Of a stretch of 64,000 nucleotides of DNA, positions 59,435 through 64,000 are shown one piece after another; position 1 is the first letter of the stretch, and each line of letters opens with the position of its first letter. Source of the stretch: an uncultured Lachnospiraceae bacterium (GTDB lineage: Bacteria > Bacillota > Clostridia > Lachnospirales > Lachnospiraceae); the NCBI GenBank assembly GCA_910577105.1, contig CAJTMB010000017.1:1-64000 (forward strand), read 5' to 3'. Below the pieces are notes generated by a model. It searched no databases. It had not been told where the DNA came from and saw only the letters and a list, made by a program, of their open reading frames with translations. The translations under genes and the position numbers were made by a program.

Positions 59435-61381
59435 TCAATATGCCGCCTTTTGTACGTTCTGTGCCTGTATCAGTTTTAAAAACTCCTGTACGGGAGCCGG
59501 TTTTGCAAAATAATAACCTTGTATGTAATTCATATCCTCTTCTTCCAGCTTATCCACCTGCGCTTTGGTCTCAATTCCCTCCGCCACAATATCAATACCC
59601 AGGCCCTTTAAGGTTTTAAATTCATTTTTTAATATGAAATGGGCAGATTCATTGTCAAAATAAGAATCCATCATCTGCTTGTCAAACTTTACCATGCCAA
59701 AGGAGTAATCAATCAGATAAGCACAGTTGGAACTTCCCGTCCCATAATCATCAAGGGAAAAACGGACGCCGTATTCTCCCAGTTTCTTCATATGGGTCCG
59801 CATTAAATCCGTTGCATCAAGGGTCATCCGTTCCGTCAGTTCCAGATTAATCATGCCCGGCGGAATCTGGTACTTTTCAATGATTTCTATAAACTGTTCT
59901 GCCATATCCGGCTGGATGCATTGTACAACCGACAGATTGACATGAACAGCAGAAATCCCCAGTTCGGGATGCGGAATCAGTTCTTTTGCAATAAACTTGC
60001 AGCATTTTTCAAATATCTGTCTCCCAAGTTCAATAATGGTGCCGTTTTTCTCTGCAACAGGGATAAATTCAGCAGGCGAAATATTTCCCAGCACGTCATC
60101 ACGCAGTCTTGCCAGTGCCTCTGCTGCCACCAACTTTTTATCCTTCATGGAATAAATCGGCTGGTAATGGATTTCCATACTGTCTTTCTCCAATGCCTCA
60201 CTGATAGCCTGTTCCACTTTGTTCAGCCTCATGTATGCTTCCTTTAAATTATCATCAGCCATCACCAAAGAGCCTGCACCTTTTGAGTTGGCACACTCCA
60301 GCATGTAATCCCGAAGTGCATTCATCTCGGATACAGATTTAAAATGTCTGGGACTGCAGGCCGTAACAATGTCTGCATCCATCATCAGTTCCGTATTCCC
60401 TTCATTCCATTTCTGTCCAAACCGCTCCCGAATGGCATTAACCGCCTTCTTCACCGTTTCTTCCTCTGCAGGCAAAATCAGGGCAAATTCATGAGTCTGT
60501 GTGCGGTAAGTGTTTTCTTCTCCTCCGATGCCTGCCAGAAACCTCCCCACCTGCTCCAGAATACCGTCTGCATTTTTGTAGCCAATTGCAGCGCTGATAC
60601 GGTTAAATTTGTAAAGATGAATATGCACCGCCGCAAAACTTTGTCCGTGTTCTGTCTTGTCACGGACCATGATGCGGAACGCCAGTTCATTGTATCTGTC
60701 AGACACACCGTCCACAAGACTGCCGGGATTCTGTGTGGAAATATATATCAGTAACAGCACAATGGCTTTTGTAGTGCCGTTAAGAAGCAGTTCCCTGTAA
60801 TTAACCTGAATGACAGTACAGGTAATGGTAAGAAGAGAGAAAAGGGCAATAATAATCTGGTTATTCCTCCGTATCTCCTTCCTATTAACCATTAATATGA
60901 TAAATTCAGCCAATGCATAACCGGCAATACACAAATAGCCGCAGCTGCTCCATGCCCCGGAAACATAATTTCCCTGCCTGTCAAACGAAAACATCCATCC
61001 GGTAAAAGGTGTGGATAAAATCAGGAGAACCATTGTAAAGAACGGAACCGCACCAATCTGCAGAACCCTGTTTTTCCACTTTGCGCCTCTGCCGCAAAGC
61101 TGCAGGATATACCAGAAAAACAGAAAACTGCTGACCGCTTCCAAAAGAAAAGCCAAAAGAGCCAAAATCTGATTGAGCCATAACGGAACTTTATCTGGAT
61201 GCATACAACCAAGGCTGGAGCAAAGGTTAAATGCACAGCCAGCCATACTGCTTATCAGAAATGCGGCAAAAATTCTGGTCCTAACCAGCGGAAGCTGACG
61301 GTAGACCAGGAAATGCAAGAGCAACACCATCATAAACATAAGCGCCGCTATTTCAAAATGATAAATATACCTCACACCCAT
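59435..61381 (-). CDS. Membrane protein with degenerate GGDEF and intact EAL domain (c-di-GMP phosphodiesterase)
   Basis: The 648-residue protein has seven or so membrane helices in residues 1-220. A GGDEF-like domain follows in which the active-site loop reads TQTHEFAL instead of GGDEF, so it is probably not a cyclase. The C-terminal EAL domain has the metal and catalytic residues: AAEALARL, NLELTERMTLD, SLDDYGTGSSN, FDKQMM, IVAEGIETKAQVD and QGYYFAKP. It is expected to hydrolyse c-di-GMP. It has its own promoter and ends 42 bases before pilB, so both are likely cotranscribed. It may lower c-di-GMP near PilB, whose N-domain resembles c-di-GMP-binding MshEN. Confidence 0.88.
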   Translation of the reverse strand: MGVRYIYHFEIAALMFMMVLLLHFLVYRQLPLVRTRIFAAFLISSMAGCAFNLCSSLGCMHPDKVPLWLNQILALLAFLLEAVSSFLFFWYILQLCGRGAKWKNRVLQIGAVPFFTMVLLILSTPFTGWMFSFDRQGNYVSGAWSSCGYLCIAGYALAEFIILMVNRKEIRRNNQIIIALFSLLTITCTVIQVNYRELLLNGTTKAIVLLLIYISTQNPGSLVDGVSDRYNELAFRIMVRDKTEHGQSFAAVHIHLYKFNRISAAIGYKNADGILEQVGRFLAGIGGEENTYRTQTHEFALILPAEEETVKKAVNAIRERFGQKWNEGNTELMMDADIVTACSPRHFKSVSEMNALRDYMLECANSKGAGSLVMADDNLKEAYMRLNKVEQAISEALEKDSMEIHYQPIYSMKDKKLVAAEALARLRDDVLGNISPAEFIPVAEKNGTIIELGRQIFEKCCKFIAKELIPHPELGISAVHVNLSVVQCIQPDMAEQFIEIIEKYQIPPGMINLELTERMTLDATDLMRTHMKKLGEYGVRFSLDDYGTGSSNCAYLIDYSFGMVKFDKQMMDSYFDNESAHFILKNEFKTLKGLGIDIVAEGIETKAQVDKLEEEDMNYIQGYYFAKPAPVQEFLKLIQAQNVQKAAY

Positions 61382-61446
61382 ACACCCCCCGTTCCCGCAC
61401 GGGACAATCCCTTCCTTGCCCTGTGGTATTGTGTATCATTATGTAT

Positions 61447-61476
61447 ATTATAGCATAAGTTGTCTGATATTGGCAA
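61447..61476 (-). promoter_or_regulatory. Sigma-A promoter of the EAL-pilB block
   Basis: -35 TTGCCA (61471-61476), 18-base spacer and perfect -10 TATAAT (61447-61452) on the minus strand, about 65 bases before the EAL gene start. Confidence 0.65.
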
Positions 61477-61542
61477 CCTCTTGATAATCTTGCCCTTACG
61501 GAATCAAAGACACATCCGGCAAAAGCCGTACTATAGTGCCCC

Positions 61543-61598
61543 CAAAAAAATAAAGAGGGTATCCCCTGAGCCGTGAAGCGGCTCCGGGTTCACCCTCC
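61543..61598 (-). terminator. Rho-independent terminator after tpiA
   Basis: Minus-strand stem GAGGGT/ACCCTC with inner CCC/GGG and GAGCCG/CGGCTC pairs and a short loop, followed by TTTATTTTTTT. It begins 12 bases past the tpiA stop. It separates glycolysis from the pilus locus. Confidence 0.9.
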
Positions 61599-61609
61599 AA
61601 ATAATTATT

Positions 61610-62359
61610 TTACTGCCAGTTGACGATAGCGCCGAAATCTTCTTTTAATGAAGCGCCTCCCACAAGGCCGCCGTCGATATCTGCCTGGGCAAACAACTCG
61701 GGAGCGCTTGCAGCGGATACGGAACCGCCGTACTGGATACGAATGGCTGCTGCTGTGGCGTCATCGTAGATTTCCGCGATGCACGCACGGATGGCTGCAC
61801 AGACTTCCTGTGCCTGCTCTGTCGTGGCAACCTTGCCTGTGCCAATGGCCCAGATGGGTTCGTATGCAATCACTGCCTTCCCTGCCTGTTCGGCTGTTAC
61901 ATTCAGGAATGCAATTTTAATCTGCTGCCTAATCCAATCAATGGTAATGCCCTGTTCCCTCTGGGTCAGGGATTCTCCGCAGCAGATAATGGGGGTCAGC
62001 CCATGCTCAAATGCTTTCAGGACTTTCTTGTTTACGGTTTCGTCGGTTTCCGCAAAATATTCCCTTCTCTCAGAATGCCCGATAATAACGTATTTCACAC
62101 CGGCATCCGTAAGCATGGCAGGAGAAATCTCTCCTGTGTATGCTCCCTTCTCCTCAAAATACATGTTCTCTGCGCCAATCCCGATATTGGTTCCCTTCAC
62201 TGCTTCCACCGCAGGGATAATATCAATGGCCGGTACACAGAATACCACATCTGCATTTTCTGTCGCCACCAGCGGTTTTAATTTTTCAATCAATGCCACG
62301 GCTTCACTGGGTGTCATGTTCATTTTCCAGTTGCCTGCAATAATCTTTCTTCTCGCCAT
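61610..62359 (-). CDS. tpiA: Triosephosphate isomerase
   Basis: TpiA interconverts dihydroxyacetone phosphate and glyceraldehyde 3-phosphate. The product (about 249 residues) has RRKIIAGNWKMN (Lys13-type substrate lysine), IIGHSERREYFAE (catalytic His near residue 95), IAYEPIWAIGTGK (catalytic Glu near residue 167) and the phosphate loop IQYGGSVSA. ATG 62359 follows GAGGAAA; an upstream in-frame start at 62404 lies in the palindromic spacer. Confidence 0.98.
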   Translation of the reverse strand: MARRKIIAGNWKMNMTPSEAVALIEKLKPLVATENADVVFCVPAIDIIPAVEAVKGTNIGIGAENMYFEEKGAYTGEISPAMLTDAGVKYVIIGHSERREYFAETDETVNKKVLKAFEHGLTPIICCGESLTQREQGITIDWIRQQIKIAFLNVTAEQAGKAVIAYEPIWAIGTGKVATTEQAQEVCAAIRACIAEIYDDATAAAIRIQYGGSVSAASAPELFAQADIDGGLVGGASLKEDFGAIVNWQ

Positions 62360-62410
62360 TTTTTCCTCATTTCTGCGCTGCTTTATTGCCCAAAGCCACA
62401 ACATGGCTTA

Positions 62411-62470
62411 CGAGTTTGTGCAAGCAACGCGCAGGCACAAATCTCGCGATTGAAAATTTAATTTTCAATC
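62411..62470. repeat. Two adjacent inverted repeats in the pgk-tpiA spacer
   Basis: One stem pairs CGAG plus TTTGTGC (62411-62421) with GCACAAA plus CTCG (62435-62446, one bulged base). A second palindrome GATTGAAAAT/ATTTTCAATC follows (62448-62457, 62461-62470). No U-run on the minus strand. The compound palindrome resembles intergenic repeat elements that occur in many copies per genome; only one copy is visible here. Confidence 0.6.
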
Positions 62471-62489
62471 TTATTTCCTCTTTTCCTGA

Positions 62490-63716
62490 TTATGAACGGT
62501 CGTCTGCTGCCGCCACACCGGGAAGCACCTTGCCCTCAAGGAATTCAAGGGAAGCGCCGCCGCCTGTGGAAATATGGCTCATCTTATCGCCAAATCCAAG
62601 CTGGTTTACCGCTGCCGCGGAATCGCCGCCGCCGATAATGGTGGTAGCCTCCGTTTCTGCAAGGGCCTTTGCCACTGCAATGGTACCTGCTGCCAGGGTG
62701 GGATTCTCAAAAACACCCATGGGACCGTTCCATACCACCGTCTTTGCCGATTTTACCGCTTCGGCATACATAGCTGCCGTCTTGGGCCCGATGTCACAGC
62801 CTTCCCTGTCTGCGGGCATGGACGCAGCATCATAAACTTCTACTTCAACCGGTGCGTCAATGGGGTTGGGGAAATCCGCGATGGTTACAGAGTCAACAGG
62901 CAGAAGCAGCTTCTTGCCAAGTTTTTCCGCCTTTTCCATCATCTCCTTGCAGTAGTCCAGTTTCGAGTCATCCACTAAGGACTTACCGATTTCATATCCC
63001 TGTGCTTTTAAGAAAGTATACGCCATGCCTCCGCCGATAATCAGGGTGTCGCACTTCTCAAGCAGATTGGAGATTACGTTTAATTTATCTGCTACCTTCG
63101 CGCCGCCCAGAATGGCAACAAAAGGCCTTACAGGATTTTCTACCGCATTGCCGAGAAAATCGATTTCTTTCTGCATCAGGTAACCTACCGCATTTTCGCC
63201 GCCCTTAGCGGAAATGCACTTGGTAACGCCTTCCACGGATGCATGCGCCCTGTGGGAAGAGCCGAAAGCGTCACATACATACAAATCTGCCAAATCCGCA
63301 AGTTCTTTGCTGAATGCTTCGCCGTTCTTGGTTTCTTCGGAACCGCGGAAGCGGGTATTCTGGAGAAGCACCACGTCTCCCTCTTTCATTGCTTCCACTG
63401 CCTTTGTCGCCGCTTCACCCGTAACATTGTAGTCAGCTACAAAGTTTACTTCCCTGCCCAGCTTTTCGGAAAGCCTTTTGGCAACCGGCGCCAACGATTC
63501 GCCTTCATTGGGGCCGTTCTTTACTTTGCCTAAGTGTGAGCAAAGAATTACCCTGCCGCCGTCATTGATTAACTTCTGAATGGTGGGAAGCGCGGCCACG
63601 ATACGTGTTTCATCCGTAATTTCACCGTTTTTCAAAGGTACGTTAAAATCACATCTCACCAGCACTCTTTTCCCTTTTGCATTGATGTCGTCCACTGACT
63701 TTTTGTTCAAGCCCAT
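62490..63716 (-). CDS. pgk: Phosphoglycerate kinase
   Basis: Pgk makes ATP from 1,3-bisphosphoglycerate. The product (about 408 residues) has GKRVLVRCDFNVPLKNGEITDE in parts (about residue 11), VILCSHLGKVK, AFGSSHRAHASVEGV and FVAILGGAKVADKL. The nucleotide-binding C-domain has GPMGVFENP and IIGGGDSAAAV, and SHISTGGGASLEFLEG ends the enzyme. ATG 63716 has GGAGG eight bases upstream. It lies after gap and before tpiA. Confidence 0.98.
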   Translation of the reverse strand: MGLNKKSVDDINAKGKRVLVRCDFNVPLKNGEITDETRIVAALPTIQKLINDGGRVILCSHLGKVKNGPNEGESLAPVAKRLSEKLGREVNFVADYNVTGEAATKAVEAMKEGDVVLLQNTRFRGSEETKNGEAFSKELADLADLYVCDAFGSSHRAHASVEGVTKCISAKGGENAVGYLMQKEIDFLGNAVENPVRPFVAILGGAKVADKLNVISNLLEKCDTLIIGGGMAYTFLKAQGYEIGKSLVDDSKLDYCKEMMEKAEKLGKKLLLPVDSVTIADFPNPIDAPVEVEVYDAASMPADREGCDIGPKTAAMYAEAVKSAKTVVWNGPMGVFENPTLAAGTIAVAKALAETEATTIIGGGDSAAAVNQLGFGDKMSHISTGGGASLEFLEGKVLPGVAAADDRS

Positions 63717-63788
63717 TTTATTGACCTCCACTTTTCCGCGCACAAAGCGCCTTTTATTTGAACCGGCAAGCCGGCGTGATTATGATGT

Positions 63789-63820
63789 AAAAAGGGCCCG
63801 GTCCTTAAGACCGGACCCTT
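63789..63820 (-). terminator. Rho-independent terminator after gap
   Basis: A 12-bp stem (minus strand AAGGGTCCGGTC/GACCGGGCCCTT, one wobble) with a 5-base loop is followed by five T. It lies 20 bases past the gap stop, so gap is at least partly a separate unit from pgk-tpiA. Confidence 0.85.
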
Positions 63821-63839
63821 AATAGGCCTTATATTTTCA

Positions 63840-64000
63840 TTATGCCAATTCACTGAAGAATTTGATGGTACGAACCATCTGGCTGGTATAGCTGTTCTCA
63901 TTGTCATACCATGAAACAACCTGTACCAGGGAATTACCGTCTTCCATCTTGGAAACCATGGTCTGGGTTGCGTCAAAGATGGAACCATAGGTGCTGCCGA
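63840..64000 (-). CDS. gap: Glyceraldehyde-3-phosphate dehydrogenase, C-terminal end
   Basis: Only the last 52 codons are in the window; the gene continues beyond base 64000. The translation has GSTYGSIFDATQTMV, then VSWYDNENSYTSQMVRTIKF and the end FSELA. The SWYDNE-Y pattern is the hallmark C-terminal motif of type I GAPDH. It catalyses NAD-dependent oxidation and phosphorylation of glyceraldehyde 3-phosphate, the step before pgk. The gene order gap-pgk-tpiA is the classic glycolytic cluster. Confidence 0.95.
   Translation of the reverse strand, partial: GSTYGSIFDATQTMVSKMEDGNSLVQVVSWYDNENSYTSQMVRTIKFFSELA

Noticed and set aside
59435..61381. Active diguanylate cyclase
   Set aside because: The GGDEF loop is replaced by TQTHEF, so cyclase activity is unlikely; only the EAL half looks catalytic.

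Overview
This 64 kb window is a chromosomal segment of a motile, low-to-mid GC Gram-positive Clostridia, most likely a Lachnospiraceae (Roseburia/Butyrivibrio/Kineothrix type). The evidence is a Bacillus-like fla/che operon with FliY, CheC, CheD, FlhF/FlhG and CodY, a Gram-positive type IV pilus set without a PilQ secretin, and strong AGGAGG ribosome sites throughout. The family assignment is inference. Every gene I accept is on the minus strand, so transcription runs from high to low coordinates. I see no tRNA, rRNA, CRISPR array, insertion sequence or prophage, and no gene-free stretch longer than 300 bases.

Region 1 (64000-61382): glycolysis. The 3' end of gap, then pgk and tpiA, with terminators after gap and after tpiA and a palindromic spacer between pgk and tpiA.

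Region 2 (61381-40473): a type IV pilus locus. A membrane EAL phosphodiesterase with a degenerate GGDEF domain has its own promoter and runs directly into pilB, then pilC, the major pilin, prepilin peptidase (pilD) and a FimT/GspH-like minor pilin. A terminator-like hairpin follows. A second block has a fused PilM-PilN protein, PilO, three large prepilin-like proteins and a 1677-residue secreted DUF5057-type protein. One of the large prepilins ends in a discoidin-type (F5/8 C) domain and another in a beta-gamma-crystallin-like domain. I read this block as a modular adhesive pilus-tip complex. A strongly structured element of about 119 bp lies between pilD and the fimT-like gene. This locus is the most novel part of the window.

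Region 3 (40373-37382): topA and codY, each with its own sigma-A type promoter. codY has a CodY-box-like site just upstream of its promoter and a good terminator.

Region 4 (37133-2130): one near-continuous flagellar/chemotaxis operon in the order flgB-flgC-fliE-fliF-fliG-fliH-fliI-fliJ-motE-fliK-flgD-(hook-associated orf)-flgE-flbD-motA-motB-fliL-fliM-fliY-cheY-fliO-fliP-fliQ-fliR-flhB-flhA-flhF-flhG-ycgR-cheB-cheA-cheW-cheC-cheD-orf88-sigD-fapA-orf102-swrB-like-mltG-like. It encodes the basal body, export gate, C ring, rod and hook, stator, c-di-GMP brake, chemotaxis core and the sigma factor for late genes. Flagellin, cap, cheR and receptors are absent and presumably lie elsewhere.

Region 5 (2092-1): rpsB and tsf, with a promoter overlapping a perfect inverted repeat, a folded rpsB leader, and a terminator after tsf. 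The topA-codY-fla/che-rpsB-tsf order matches the Bacillus subtilis arrangement, so the unusual genes can be judged against a known template.
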